Positions 1-12,852 of a stretch of DNA of 64,000 nucleotides are shown here, piece by piece. Within the stretch, counting starts at the first letter, position 1, and each line of letters opens with the position of its first letter. The notes under the pieces are model-generated. The model did not search any database. It saw only the letters and a list, made by a program, of their open reading frames with translations, and was not told the DNA's origin. This DNA comes from Eustoma russellianum. Taxonomy: Eukaryota > Streptophyta > Magnoliopsida > Gentianales > Gentianaceae. The translations under genes and the position numbers were made by a program. The stretch is taken from positions 5,506,981 to 5,570,980 of the forward strand of contig AP025055.1 in assembly GCA_036186865.1 (NCBI GenBank). Direction: 5' to 3'.

Positions 1-738
1 TGCGGCACTGAAAGAAATCCGTGACAAACTGAACATGGGTCCCGTAAGAGATTTCCAATTGAGAGAAAATGGAAGTATATGGTTTCAAAACCGGCTATGC
101 GTACCAGATAAGGAAGAGCTTCGTAGAGAATTGTTGCGTGAAGCTCATAACTCACGGTTATCTATCCATCCCGAGAGCACAAAAATGTATAAGGACCTCA
201 AAATGAATTATTGGTGGATAGGGATGAAAAGAAGTATTAAGGAGTATGTCGAGAAATGTCTAGTATGTCAGCAAGTCAAAGCGGAGCAACAGCGACCCGG
301 CGGCTTGATGATGCCACTGGAGATCCCAGAATAGAAGTGGGAACATATGACTATGGACTTCGTGATGGGTTTGCAGAAGACCATAAGTGGGAATGAGATG
401 ATTTGGGTGATTGTCGATCGTTTGACAAAGACAACACATTTCATAGCTATGCAGCATGGTATTTCTTAAGAGAAACTGGCCACCACATATATGGATAACA
501 TTGTAAGTTTGCATGGAGTTCCCGTCAGTATTGTGTCGGACCGTGATCCCAGATTCACTTCCAAGTTTTGGATGGCTTTCCAGAAAGCTATGGGTACTGA
601 ACTAAGGATGAGCACAGCTTATCACCCTCAGACGGATGGACAGTCTGAGAGGACCATTCAAACCTTGGAGGATATGCTGAGAGCATGCGCGTTGGATTTT
701 AAAGGGAACTGGGATAGTATGTTAAAACTGATGGAGTT
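1..738 (+). pseudogene. gypsy pol: integrase zinc-binding and catalytic core, interrupted
   Basis: This is the integrase part of a Ty3/gypsy polyprotein, which would insert the cDNA copy into chromatin. An H-x-H/C-x2-C zinc-binding domain (EAHNSRLSIH ... CLVCQQ) runs to about 300. The catalytic core follows, with the three acidic residues in MTMDFV, IVSDRDPRF and the SERTIQTLEDML segment after HPQTDGQ. Two in-frame nonsense codons break it: TAG near 331, where a Trp codon is expected, and TAA near 466. The frame stops at LMEF at 738, where Sirevirus 1 is inserted; the next residues (SYNNSHHSA) are at 11350 onward. RT and RNase H must lie upstream of the window. Confidence 0.92.
734..738. repeat. 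Target site duplication GAGTT, left copy (Sirevirus 1)
   Basis: GAGTT at 734-738 matches GAGTT at 11345-11349. Collapsing the two copies restores the gypsy integrase reading ...LMEF-SYNNSHHSA.... Confidence 0.95.
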
Positions 739-3447
739 TGTTGAACCATTCACCTGCAATAAACACCAGCAGAGGGGGGTGAATAGTGGTTAGCGGAAAT
801 TACACTACAACCCTTTGTTAAAATCCCCTTTGAAAATAGAATCTGAGACCACCTCGGATTCAGAACCCGTTTTTGAAAAAACCAAAAATAATTGTACACA
901 ACTCCAAAAATTTTGAAACTTTCCAGAATTGAACTTCAATGAGTTAACAAAACTCTGTCCAAAAATCAGAAAAAATAAGATTGTTTGACCCTTCAAACAA
1001 ATAAAAAGATTCAGATGGTCAATCTGGACAGAATGTTGCTGATTTTGCAAAACGTGTTTCTCTTTGAATACTCAACCAAAAAGGTTGATCTTTATATCAA
1101 AACACTCATTAGGATGTGTAGATGAAGTTTCCAAAGGCCATGTCCTTAAACAATTCTTGATAAATACAGAATTTAAGTTTTCGCAGAACTAGTCAGATTG
1201 CAGCCAGATTGGAGCAGTTATCTTGCAAAGACTGAAAGACTAACTTTCCCTTGCTCAAATCAAGTGATTCTTGTTGCAAATGAAAGCTAACAGTCTGAAG
1301 TATAAATCCACCAAAAATCACAAATTTTGAAAGTATTTAGCTATTTTTCAAAATGTAAGAAGTTGTGTGAAAACTGCAGTAAAAACAGGCAGAAAACAGA
1401 AATTAAGAAACAAGACAAGAACACCGAGGATTTATCCTGGTTCGGTCAATGTGACCTGCTCCAGTCCCAAGGAACACCTTTCCTTGGATTTCACTATGAA
1501 ATGAACACCTTACAACAAGAGCCAAGCTTGATCCTTGGGTTATACACCAACCCTATTCAAGACTTGGATAATCACCTTCTAAGCAACACTTAGTTGCAAC
1601 TCCTCTAACACCTATTGATGTAGCCTTATAAAGATGGCTAATCAATCTTACAAATGAAGCTCAAGAGGCTTGTAGCTCACCACAATACAACAAGAACACC
1701 TTTTCTACAAAGAATAGAACAACAAGAAGAAGAAGATGATGATAGCTAGACAATTCAACAAATGCTTGTAAGCTTCAAGTGTGTTTCATCTTTTCACCAT
1801 TGCCTCTATTTATAGTGTGAGATGAGCCTTAGAGATAAGACTTCCAATGTGTCACTATCTTCATCATCAATTCCAAATGTCTTCTCATCATTGGATGGCT
1901 TTGTACACTTGACAAAATAAGACAACATAATTGGTCCACCTTGGCATTTCAGCATGGCCGAATTTTTCCACCTTGGATAGTCTCATTTATCCTTTGCAAA
2001 ATGTAGATAATAAGAGAAGATAATTGCACCAAAATAACCTCAACTCCTTGCTTGAGAATAGGCATGTGTGCCTTTGAAAATTTCAAACTTAAAATTCAGC
2101 TCCAAGATGTGCAAGTAGTCGTTGGCTACTTTCATATTTTGCAAAAATGATTTTTGATTTTCCTTAATAAAATAAGAAAGGATTGTACCACCAAAATATC
2201 CCCAACTTCAAGCACAATAATAAGACATGTGAAGTCTTTATTTGACTTAAAAAATCTGCTGAAAATACCCAAGAAAACCAATATAGCCGTTGCCTATATT
2301 TAGTAAATTCCAAGTTGGCAATTTTGCCAACTAGCTCCCTTTTGGTTTGTCCACTTGTCTCCAACTCATAAAATAAATAATGTATCACTTCCACCTGCTC
2401 ATACACATTTTTGAGAATAGAAATATGTGTAGCAACTCAAATTTTTGAAGAAGAAATAAATAGATAACAGATGACAAGATTATATCAACGTATAACACCG
2501 AAATTCTAATTATTTCTCCTTGCATGTAGCAAACACTTCCACATCTTTAACACCTTTATAACCTCTGAAAAATGATTATAAATATGTTCTTATAACACAT
2601 ATAAGAAAGTCTTCAAGATAGAAAGAGAATGTGACATCTCAAATTGTCACATATCCAGCTATAGTCATCGATATCATCATGTGAGAGAATAGAATAATGA
2701 ATCACCATATTATCTTCAAGTTAATAATAAATAAGCTCCAGAATGAAGATAATAATATGCTCAAGAGATTCCTTGAGTGAAAATACCAAAAATACCCTCG
2801 GCTGTAAAATGATCAAAATACCCCTGGTATATGAAAACTCCAAAAATGACCCGGATGGTCATAAATACTCATGATATTACCTTTGTCATGATAAATATAA
2901 TGAGAATACATCCTTGAAATATTTTCACCATGTGATGTTCCTACAAAACTCAAAATACCAATTTTGCCCTTTTTGGTAAGTTGTAAAAACTTCCAAGGCA
3001 CGTTAATCACAATATATTTAAAATCATTAAAATCACATAAGGTTCACATAATAAGCACATATGAAACCTGTATAAATGAAAAACAATCATTTCATCACTT
3101 TTTAGAAAAATTTCTAAAAACCCTAAACATTCTGTGAGACATGGATCTATCCGTGTGAGGGGCTGACGTGCGTCGATCGATCCACGTGAGGGGCTGACGT
3201 GCGTCGATCGATCCACGTGAGAGATCGATGTCTTACTATGAGTTTGGTTCTTCTTTGTTCAACATGGATCGATCCATGTTAGGGGCTGACGTACGTGGAT
3301 CGATCCATGTGTCTCTACCTGAGAGATCCACGTCATTTTTCTTCACTTTTTCAACCTTTAATCACTTATAACACCATATGTGACATTTCTAAGTATTCAC
3401 CACTTAAAATCATGACTTTGAAAACTATCCAAACATATTTCTCAACA
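739..3447 (-). repeat. Sirevirus 1 3' LTR (2709 bp)
   Basis: This LTR pairs with 9283-11344. Near 3138-3330 it holds tandem units built on palindromic cores such as CGTCGATCGATCC, followed by the segment CGTGAGGGGCTGACGTG. It keeps the roughly 620-bp central part (about 1671-2291) that the other LTR has lost. Confidence 0.93.
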
Positions 3448-3720
3448 TTCTCCCCCTTTTGGATGATTTTCAAAATAACTTAACATGATTTTAATGTCAC
3501 AACTCATAACCAAGTGTTTAACATCATAAATCTTACCAATTGTTTTCAAAATTTTTTTTCAAAAAAATTTGTTTAAATAGTTATGCTCCCCCTCAAGTTA
3601 TACTCTCCCCCTTAACCTATACTTAACTTATACCAATTGAAACTTATCATACCAAATCATGACTTACCAACTAAAATCATGTTATTATTCTATCTCCCCC
3701 TTTATTTTGCAAATCATGCA
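3448..3720 (-). promoter_or_regulatory. Polypurine tract cluster of Sirevirus 1
   Basis: Read on the minus strand, CCAAAAGGGGGAGAA abuts the 3' LTR, and further AAAGGGGGAGA or AGGGGGAG runs occur near 3590, 3610 and 3700. Purine tracts prime plus-strand DNA synthesis; repeated copies before the 3' LTR are a known feature of Sireviruses. Confidence 0.8.
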
Positions 3721-3730
3721 AAAGATAGAA

Positions 3731-6700
3731 CTATACAATGGTGTCATATGTCATCATACCTAACTTGGCTCGTAAGTTCTCAAACGTGGCTTGATTAAGG
3801 GGTTTGGTAAAGATATCATCGATTTGGTGATCAATTCTTATATGGTTTATGACTATATCCTCATTTTGAACATGATCGCGAAGAAATTGGTATCGCACCT
3901 CAATGTGTTTGGCCTTAGAATGAAGCACCGGATTCCGAGAAAGATTGATTGCACTTGTACTATCGCAGAAAATTCAAATCTTATTCATTTTAATGCCAAA
4001 ATCACTAAGTTGCTGTTTAAGCCAAAGTATTTGGGTAGTACATAAACTCAAAGCAATATACTCGGCTTCAGTGGTAGAAAGAGCTACACTAGCTTGCTTT
4101 TTAGAAAACCAAGAGATCAAGTTGGTTCCTATGAATTGACATGTACCGCTAGTGGATTTTCTATCTAATTTGCAACCACCATAATCAACATCACTATATG
4201 CGTGTAATTCCAACTTAGCGTTTCTGTCATACCACATTCCTAAGTGAGGTGTATGCTTAAGATATCTAAAGATCTTTTTCATTGCATTGTAATGTGATAC
4301 CTTGGGACAAGATTGAAACCTAGCACACATGCACACACTAAACATAATATCAGGTCTTGATGCAGTTAAGTATGACAATGAGTCAATCATAGACCTATAA
4401 AGTGTGTTATCAAAAGGTTTACCATTTTCATCTTATCTAGTTTGGTACTAACACTCATGGGGATAGTTGTACGTTTCAACTCTTCAAAGCCAAACTTCTT
4501 AATCATATCATTGACATACTTAAGTTGGCTAATACGAATTCCTTGAGGGGTTCGTTTGATTTGAAGGCCTAAGAAGTAGTTCAATTCTCCTACCATTGAC
4601 ATTTCAAATTCTGACTTCATACATTCTTCGAAGTCGTTTACTAAGGTAGGGTTAGTTGAACCAAAGATAATATCATCTACATATATTTGTTCTATTAACA
4701 AATCGTTATCTTTTCTTCTTAGGAATAACGTGTTGTCTATGGTTCCTCCTTTAATAATTATTTGCAATAAGAAAGTTTGCAAATCTATCATACCAAGCAC
4801 TTGGAGCTTGTTTCAAAACATATAGAGCTTTCTTAAGCTTGTAAACATGGTTAGGATTCTTTGGATCTTCGAATCCGGGGGGTTGTTTAACAAACACCTC
4901 TTCTTGGATGTATCCATTCAAGAATGCACTCTTGACATCCATTTGGAAGAGTTTAATGTTGCTTAGACTTGCAATCGCAAGTAATAATCTAATTGCTTCT
5001 AGTCTTGCAACGGGTGCAAAGGTTTCTTCATAATCTATACCTTCCTGTTGATTATAACCTTGTGCGACTAGCCTAGTCTTATTCTTTGTAATATTTCCTT
5101 GTTCGTCCATTTTATTCTTAAAGACCCATTTAGTTCCTATTACATACTTGTCTTCAGGTTTAGGTACTAGGTCCCACACGTTGTTCCTTGTGAATTGGTT
5201 CAATTCCTCATGCATAGCTTCTATCCATGATATGTCACCTAAGGCTTCCTTAACATTCTTAGGTTCTATGTGTGAGACTAAGCTATGTCCTTTAAGTTGA
5301 CTAATGTTTCTACGTGTTCTAACCTCAACACTTGGATCCCCAATGATTAATTCTTTAGGGTGCCACCAAGTTCTAGATTGACTAGGTTCACCCTCATCTT
5401 GTTCAAATGTTTCATTAGTGTGGACGTTATCATATGTAATTGGATCATTAGTTGTATCTTCCAATTGCAAAGTCTCTTCATTATTTCATCTAAGGGTTCA
5501 TGCATGTCTTGTTCAGGGAGAGTTGGTTCTAGATGATCAAGTACAGGCTCAAGTAATACATCATCATCAAAGATATTTTCAACATTAGTTTCTTGTTTAT
5601 GTTGATTTTTATCACTAACTTCAAAGCATGCATTTTCATTGAATTTCACATGTATGGATTCAATTATCTTTCTAGATGCAGGATTATAACACCTATATGC
5701 TCTTGAGTTAGTTGAATACCCAACAAATATGCATTCAATAGACTTTTGTTCAAATTTATCTAGATTATCCTTAGTGTTCAGCACAAAACATTTACATCCA
5801 AATACTTTAAGATAATCTATCTTAGGTTGTCTATTGTTTAGCAATTCATAAGGTGTTTTGTTTAATTTCTTTCTAATAGTAAGCCTATTTATAATGTAGC
5901 ATACACAACTAACAGCTTCAGCCCATAAATATTTAGGTAATTTATTTTCACAAAGCATTGTCCTAGTAACTTCTTGAATTGTTCTATTTTTACGTTCAAC
6001 AACTCCATTGAGTTGTGGTGTTCTAGGTGGTGAGAATTCATGTTTAATTCCATAAAGTTCACAAAATTTAATTACGTCTTTGTTTTTAAATTCTCCACCT
6101 CTATCAATTCTAATTCTCTTAACATTTTCTTCGTAGATATTTTCGAGTTGCTTAATAGGGGTTTCGATTGCTAATGGAGCATCGTCTTTGTGTGTTAAGA
6201 ACAATGTCCATGTGTAGCGTGAGTAATCATCTAATATGACACACACGTAGTAGTGTCCACCTAGACTTCTTGTCCTACTTGGACCAAATAAGTCTAAGTG
6301 AAGCAATTCTAGTACATGACTAGTACTCACTTCATGTTTCGGTTTTAAGGTTTCTTTAATGTGTTTTCCTTTAATACATGTTTCACATATTTGAAAATTA
6401 TCTAAGTCTAACTTAGGCATTCCTATAATTAAATTCTTTTTAGATAATTTCCTAATGGTTGAAATTCCCATATGGCCTGATCTTCTATGCCATAAATTCA
6501 CATCTAAGTCATGTGATATTAGACACTTAACCTTAGCATCTAACATATTATCTAAGGTGAGAGTATAAATATTACCATCTCTATTTCCTGTTAAAACTAT
6601 TTCTCCTTTTTCATTTATTATATCACATGAATTGGGAAGAAAAGAGACATTGTAACCACAATCTATAAGTTGTGAAATACTAATTAAATTATAAGAGAGA

Positions 6701-6915
6701 TTGCTTACTAACAATACATTTCATATTTGAAATGTGTTAGGGTCCCCAATTGTTCCTTTTCCAACAACTTGTCCTTTGTTGTTGTCACCGAATGTTACTT
6801 TTCCTCCATTCTTGATATGTTCCAATTCGATGAATAGTTTGGGGTTCCCCGTCATATGCCTCGAACATCCACTATCTAAAAACCATTTGGTTTTCAGATT
6901 CTTTGACTTTGTCTC
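3731..6915 (-). pseudogene. Sirevirus 1 pol (protease, integrase, RT, RNase H), broken
   Basis: Domains appear in the order typical of copia. The protease has WFLDSGCSRHM (about 6858-6890). Integrase has HHCC and D,D-35-E motifs (RIRIDRGGEFKN, ERKNRTIQEV) in 5347-6714. RT has QMDVKSAFLNG and an intact YVDD in 4387-5470. RNase H has YGGCKLDRKSTSG and TEAEYIAL in 3974-4390, and the C-terminus is at 3731-3928. Lesions are a TGA at 6721-6723, frameshifts near 5470, near 4790 and near 4420, and a TGA at 3974-3976. The same domains are continuous in Sirevirus 2, which makes these breaks easy to see. No functional product is expected. Confidence 0.94.
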
Positions 6916-6969
6916 CTTCTTGCATTCTTTGCGTTTGTCCTATAATGGAGACAAAGTTTTAGGTACCCT

Positions 6970-8158
6970 TTATTTGGGTCCTTGAATGTTAGGGGCACTA
7001 TTCTTGTTTAGATATCCCTTAGGTATCCAAACTTGAACATACCTTTTAGGAACATTTCTAGCATGATTATAATTTGGAAAATAAGAAGAATAAGCATATA
7101 GATGATCGTTCCACATAAGTGAAGATGCATTGTTATACACGTTGCGCCATGGTTGATAATCATTATATGATGGCCGATTTTTATAATGTGTATTAGGCAT
7201 GCGATTTTGTTTCTTGAATGACGCTATATAAGTGTGTTCATAGGCATTTCTATAAGACTTATAAGAGTGTTGCCTATACTTAGGTTCATAATAAGTTGGA
7301 TGCATTTTATTATGTCTAGTTACATTTGTATACATATACGCATACTTTCTAGGTTGTCTAGATGCAAAATTTGGCCTAGATGTATGTTTATGCGTGTGTG
7401 CTTTTATGGGTGTATGTTGCATTTTTGTCTTAGAATAAACAGAAGAAGGAGTAGGAGAAGATTTAGCATGCAAAGTTGTTTTTATATCTTTATAAGGTTG
7501 TTTAGTAGTTGAAGATACAAACTTAGTCTTTCTACCTACTTTGTCATCTTCTTCTTTATAGCCTAAGCCGGTTTTATCATTTCCATATTTTTGTGATGAG
7601 ATTAGTGTATCTAACATATTAGCACCCGATTTAAATTGTTCTAACAGTTTTTCTAAGTTAAGTTTAGAAGACTTAAGTTGTACTATCTCATGTTCACAAC
7701 TTTCCAACTTAGACTTAAACATATTATTTTCCATTTTTAACTTTTGTTCATATTTCCTATATGATTCAATTTTATTCTCTAAAGAATCAAGAGTATTAGT
7801 AGACTCTTGTTTAAGAGATTCTAATTGATCGGAAAATTCCAAGTTGGACGTCTTCAGCTTGTTATTTTCTTCAATTAGTTTCTCCTTTTCTTTAGAGAGC
7901 CTCTTACAGTGAGCATGCATTCTTAAGAACTCTTCATACATTTCATCAAATGTCATGTCACTATCAGAATCACTATCAGAAGAAGAACATACCTCGTTGG
8001 ATACGGAGCAGACTTGAGCTTCCTCAGTTTTGGATTCTGAGTTTGATGAGTCGCTCCATGTGCTCACCTTCATTGCTCGTTTCCCTTTCCTTGCCTTAGA
8101 CTCCTTTGTCTTTGTAATTTGTGCTTCCTTGTCCTTGGCTTGTTTATTATTGTTGTTG

Positions 8159-8205
<47 letters not shown>

Positions 8206-9159
8206 TTTCTTCGTTGGACAATCGTATGAAATATGTCCTTTTTTACCGCATTCATAACACTTTAATTCTTTGTTATACCATTTGTTTGTGTTATTTTTCC
8301 TAAGTTGAGAAGAAAAAGAAGAAGAACGTTGTCTATTCTTATTAGGACGTTTGAAAAACTTTCTAAGTTTTCTTGCTATTAATATCAAGTCATCATCTAA
8401 TTCAGTATCACTATTACTGTCATCATTATTTGTATGTGTTTCAGTTGTTTTGAAAGCTATAGACTTACTTGATGATTTAGATGACTTGGACTTCCGTTAG
8501 TTTAGTTTTACCTCATAGACTTTAAGAGACCCGATCAATTCATCCATCTTAGTGATTCACTTGGTCTCCTCGATTGCAGTCACCTTTGGATCCCATTCAG
8601 CAGGAAGGCTTCGTAGCACCTTTTGAACCTTTTCATTGTTCGAAAATGACTTCCCTAAAGCTTCAAGGGCATTGAAAATATTAGTAATCCTCAAATCCAT
8701 AGATGTTACGGATTCGTTCGACAACATTTTGAAAGTCTCTAATTCAGTCATAAGCATGTTTATTTTTGACTCTTTAACACCACTAGTACCTTCATGCTTT
8801 AATACAAGTGATTTCCACATGTCGTGTGCGCTTGTGCAATTTGAAACATATCCTACTTCAGAAGTTGTGAGTCCATTCAAAAGTAATTGCATAGCTTTAG
8901 CATTCATAGACATTTTCTTTTTATCTTTTGATGACCATTCACTTTTATACTTTTCAACCTCCTATGTGACTCCACTAACTTGTACAATTTTCATTGGAAT
9001 GTACGGCCCATCTTCAACTACAGACCATAAATCGATGTCTATAGCCATTAAGAATAGCCTCATTCTTAGTTTCTAATGAACAAAATTATTGTCATCAAAA
9101 AGAGGACGGCGTTGTGTAGACATACCTTCCAACTCACCTTTGTGAGAAACAATAGCCAT
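6970..9159 (-). pseudogene. Sirevirus 1 gag, broken, with a poly-Asn expansion
   Basis: The product would be a capsid/nucleocapsid precursor. The start MAIVSHKG at 9159 is chosen because it is followed by EGMSTQRRPLF, matching EGMSSQRPPLF of Sirevirus 2. The LLLNGL...YVSNC region, a long coiled coil, and a zinc knuckle (CYECGKKGHISYDC) before the poly-Asn tract are all recognisable. Frame-breaking stops occur near 9070, near 8960, at the end of 8557-8913 and near 8500, so only the C-terminal 472 residues (6970-8388) remain as one open frame. Poly-Asn (about 22 residues) follows the knuckle; Sirevirus 2 has no such run. Confidence 0.92.
8149..8207 (+). repeat. (TTG)n(TTA)n trinucleotide microsatellite inside gag
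   Basis: About 20 trinucleotide units; on the minus strand they read as AAT/AAC codons and give an uninterrupted Asn run just after the Gag zinc knuckle. Confidence 0.95.
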
Positions 9160-9268
9160 AGTATGTACCTTGGATTTGAGACAAGCAGTATATAATGAAT
9201 TGTTGTTTCTTGGCCTTGTATTGTTCGTATGGTGTTGAATCTTGCTTCTTTTGAGTGGTGTTAACCTC

Positions 9269-9280
9269 CCTCTGATACCA
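9269..9280 (-). promoter_or_regulatory. Primer-binding site, initiator tRNA-Met type (Sirevirus 1)
   Basis: The reverse strand reads TGGTATCAGAGG, two bases inside the 5' LTR edge at 9283. This complements the 3' end of plant initiator tRNA-Met and fixes the element's orientation. Confidence 0.93.
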
Positions 9281-9282
9281 AT

Positions 9283-11344
9283 TGTTGAACTGTGCACCTG
9301 CAATAAACACCACTAGAGGGGGGGGGGGGTGAATAGTGGTTAGCGGAAATTACACTACAACCCTTTGTTAAAATCCCCTTTGAAAACAGAATCTGAGATC
9401 ACCTCAGATTCAGAACCCGTTTTTGAAAAATCCAAAAATAATTGTACACAACTCCAAAAATTATGAAACTTTCCATAATTGAACTTCAATGAGTTAAAAA
9501 AACTCTGTCCAAAAATCAGATCGTTTGACCCTTCAAACAAATAAAAAGATTCAGATGGTCAATCTGGACAAAATGTTACTGATTTTGTAAAACGTGTTTC
9601 TCTTTGAATACTCAACCAAAAAGGTTGATCTTTATATCAAAACACTCCTTAGCATGTGTAGATGAAGTTTCCAAAAGGCCCTGTCCTTAAACAATTCTTG
9701 ATAAATACAGAATTTAAGTTTTCGCAGAACTGGTCAGATTGCAGCCAGATTGGAGCAGTTATCTTGCAAAGACTGAAAGACTAATTTTTCCTTACTCAAA
9801 TCAAGTGATTCTTGTTGCAAATGAAAGCTAACAGTATGAAGTATAACTCCAACAAAAATCACAAATTTTGAAAGTGTTTAGCTATTTTTTCAAAACGTAA
9901 GAAGTTGTGTAAAAACTGCTGTAAAAACGGGTAGAAAATAGAAATTAAGAAACAAGACAAAAACTTCGAAGATTTAACCGGGTTCGGTCAATGTGACCTA
10001 CTCAAGTCCCAAGGAACACCTTTACTTGGATTTCACTATCAAATGAATCACCTTACAACAAGAACCAAGCTTGATCCTTGTGTTATACAGCAACCATATT
10101 CAAGACTTGGAGAATCACCTTCTAAACAACACTTAGTTGCAAATCCTCTAACAACTATTGATATAGCCTTATAAGAATGGCTAATCAATCTTACAAATGA
10201 ATCTCAAGTGGCTATTTAGCAAATTCCAAGTTGGCAATTTTGCCAACTAGCTCCTTTTTGGTTTGTCCAATTGTCTCCAACTCATAAAATAAATAATGTA
10301 TCACCTCCACCTGCTCATACACATTTTTGAGCATACAAATATGTGTAGCAACTAAAATTCTTTAAGAAGAAATAAATAGATAACAGTTGACAAGATTATG
10401 TCAACGTATAACACCGAAATTCTAATTATTTCTCCTTGCATGTAGTGAACACTTCCACATCTTTAACACATTTATAACCTCTGAAAAATGATGATAAATA
10501 TGTTCTTATAACACATATAAGAAAGTCTTCAAGATAGAAAGAGAATGTGACATCTCAAATCGTCACATATCCAGCTATGGTCATCGATATCATCATGTGA
10601 GAGAATAGAATAATGAATCACCATATTATCTTCAAGTTAATAATAAATCAGCTCCAGAATGAAGATAATAATATGCTCAAGCGAGTCCTTTAGTGAAAAT
10701 ACCAAAAATACCCTCGGGTGTAAAATGACCAAAATACCTCTGGTATATGAAAACTCCAGAAATGACTCGAATGGTCATAAATACTCATGATATTACCTTT
10801 GTCATGATAAATATAATGAGAATACATCCTTGAAATATTTTTACCATGTGATGTTCCTACAAAACTCAAAATACCAATTTTGCCCTTTTTGGTAAGTTGT
10901 AAAAACTTCCAAGGCACGTTAGTCACAATATATTTAAAATCATTAAAATCACATAATATTCACATAATAAGAATATATGAAACATGTATAATTGAAAAAA
11001 ATCATTTCATCACTTTTTAGAAAAATTTGTAAAAACCCTAAACATTCTGTGAGACGTGGATATATCCATGTGAGGGGCTGACGTGAGGGGCTGACATACG
11101 TCGATCGATCCACGTGAGAGATCGACGTCTTACTGTGAGTTTTGTTCTTCTCAGTTCAACATGGATCGATCCATGTTAGGGGCTGACGTACGTGGATCAA
11201 TCCATGTGTCTCTACCTGAGAGATCCACGTCATTTTTCTTCACTTTTTCAACCTTTAATCACTTATAACACTGTATGTCACATTTCTAAGTATTCACCAC
11301 TTAAAATCATGACTTTGAAAATTATCCAAGCATATTTCTCAACA
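9283..11344 (-). repeat. Sirevirus 1 5' LTR (2062 bp, internally deleted)
   Basis: It aligns with 739-3447 except for one gap: sequence near 10210 (CTCAAGTGGCTATTTAG) joins what are about 1671 and 2291 in the other copy, a loss of about 620 bp at a short GGCT/GCCT similarity. The 3' end (11340-11344) borders the GAGTT target duplication. A poly-G run sits near 9317. Confidence 0.93.
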
Positions 11345-12004
11345 GAGTTCTCATACAACAATAGTCACCACAGTGCGGTTGGTATGGCAACATTTGAGGC
11401 TCTTTATAGACGCAAGTGCAGATCCCCGGTTTGTTGGGACGACGTTTGGGAAAGGACGATCACTGCACCAGAGTTGATTGAGCAGACTATCGAGAAGGTG
11501 AAGGTTATAAGAGAGAGACTAAAGGTGACACAAGATCATAGTAAAAGTTGGGCGGATTCTAAAAGAAGGCCCTTGGAGTTTGAGAAAGGTGAAAAGGTTT
11601 ACCTACGAGTTTCACCCACTAAGGAAGTTGCGAGATTCGGGATGAAAGGCAAGTTAAGCCCTTGGTATATTGGTCCATACGAGGTACTTGGCAAGGTTGG
11701 AGAAAGAGCATACCGACTAGCATTGCCTCTGATTTTATCGCAAGTCCACAATGTGTTTCATGTTTCTCAACTGAGGAAGTACGTGCCGGATCCGAATCAT
11801 ATTCTTGAGGCTCAACCGTTGGAAGTTAAGGATGATGCCACGCATGAAGAGTACTATGTGAAGATTGTAGACAAGAAAGATCAAGTTCTACGCAAACGTG
11901 TGATTCTGTATGTCAAGATTCAATGGAATAACCATACGGAGCGCGAAGCCACGTGGGAACTTGAGGAGCAGATGAAGGAGTTGTATCCACATCTCTTCCA
12001 ATAA
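11345..12004 (+). pseudogene. gypsy pol: integrase C-terminus with GPY/F and chromodomain-like tail
   Basis: This continues the integrase cut at 738. It opens with EFSYNNSHHSAVGMATFEAL, followed by RRKCRSPVCWDD, the GPY/F module (LSPWYIGPYEVL) and VHNVFHVSQLRKY. The last 50 residues (VKIVDKKDQVLRKRVILYVK...ATWELEEQMKELYPHLF) look like the degenerate chromodomain of Tekay/Del elements, which in the family guides insertion to heterochromatin. This part has no internal stop and ends with TAA at 12002-12004, shortly before the polypurine tract. The pol gene as a whole is dead because of the upstream lesions. Confidence 0.93.
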
Positions 12005-12036
12005 GGTACCTCAGTTTCGAAGACGAAACATTTTGT

Positions 12037-12048
12037 AAGGGGGTGGAA
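12037..12048 (+). promoter_or_regulatory. Polypurine tract of the gypsy element
   Basis: AAGGGGGTGGAA directly abuts the LTR start TGTTATG at 12049; it is the expected primer site for plus-strand synthesis. Confidence 0.9.
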
Positions 12049-12852
12049 TGTTATGCCCCGCACCCTATGGAACTTAATTAAATGAGATATGAAATTTTAA
12101 GAATTAATAACCTATTAAGTAGCAATTAATATTGAATTAAATATTAGAGTTTAAGAATTAAAAAAAGGATTTAAGTAAAAATACAATTTAGAAATTTCAG
12201 TGTTGCCCTTTCCCATGATAAAAACTGACAGAACGTCAGTTTTCCCATTCATTCAGAAGAAACCGTTGACTCTCCTTCTCCTCCCCCAAGCCAGCAATTT
12301 TCATAACCTAGCAGTGACGGAGATAGCCTTCAAGAATCGATCCAACCTACGTTTGTTTCCCAATCCGATTATCAATAATCAAAGGCAAGTATTCTTCTTA
12401 TAAGTTCCTGCGATTTGTGAAGAAAAAGGCCCTACTTTTGTATCAAAATTGGATCACCATGCAGTATTCTATCCTTGTCTATTTTTGTGAATTATGTGCA
12501 ATTCTGTGTTATGGTTTCGATGTTTTGGCCATCATATGTTGGAAATCTAGTTAACGTTGATGATTATATGGATTCCTGCAAATCCCTACCCCTTGAATTC
12601 CATTTGCTGTAATATTATTGTTTGATATGGTTTGAGGGTGAAAGGTGGGATCTTTAGATTCGTAGGTTGAAATCCTTGAGTTCTAGGCTTGAATCTTTGT
12701 TTTGGATGTGTGTTGTGTTCAATTTGTAGTTTAAGCATGAGATTATAGCAGGGATTTGGCCTGGAATGGTTGGGATGAAGTTTGGGATCGATTGGAGTTT
12801 TCGTTCTGCAGTTTCTACAGAAATCGCAGAGTTTCTTTTCTGGAATCGTAGA

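Larger units (their letters stand above)
739..11344 (-). mobile_element. Sirevirus 1 (Ty1/copia, SIRE/Maximus-like), full-length but decayed
   Basis: The element lies on the minus strand between GAGTT target duplications. Its LTRs run TGTTGAAC to CTCAACA on the plus strand: 739-3447 (3' LTR) and 9283-11344 (5' LTR). The primer-binding site beside the 5' LTR matches initiator tRNA-Met (TGGTATCAGAG on the minus strand), and several AAAGGGGGAG-type purine tracts lie between pol and the 3' LTR, as is typical of Sireviruses. Gag and pol are both interrupted by stops and frameshifts. The LTR pair is clearly more diverged than in Sirevirus 2, and the right LTR lacks about 620 bp, so this is an older insertion. 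Confidence 0.95.
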
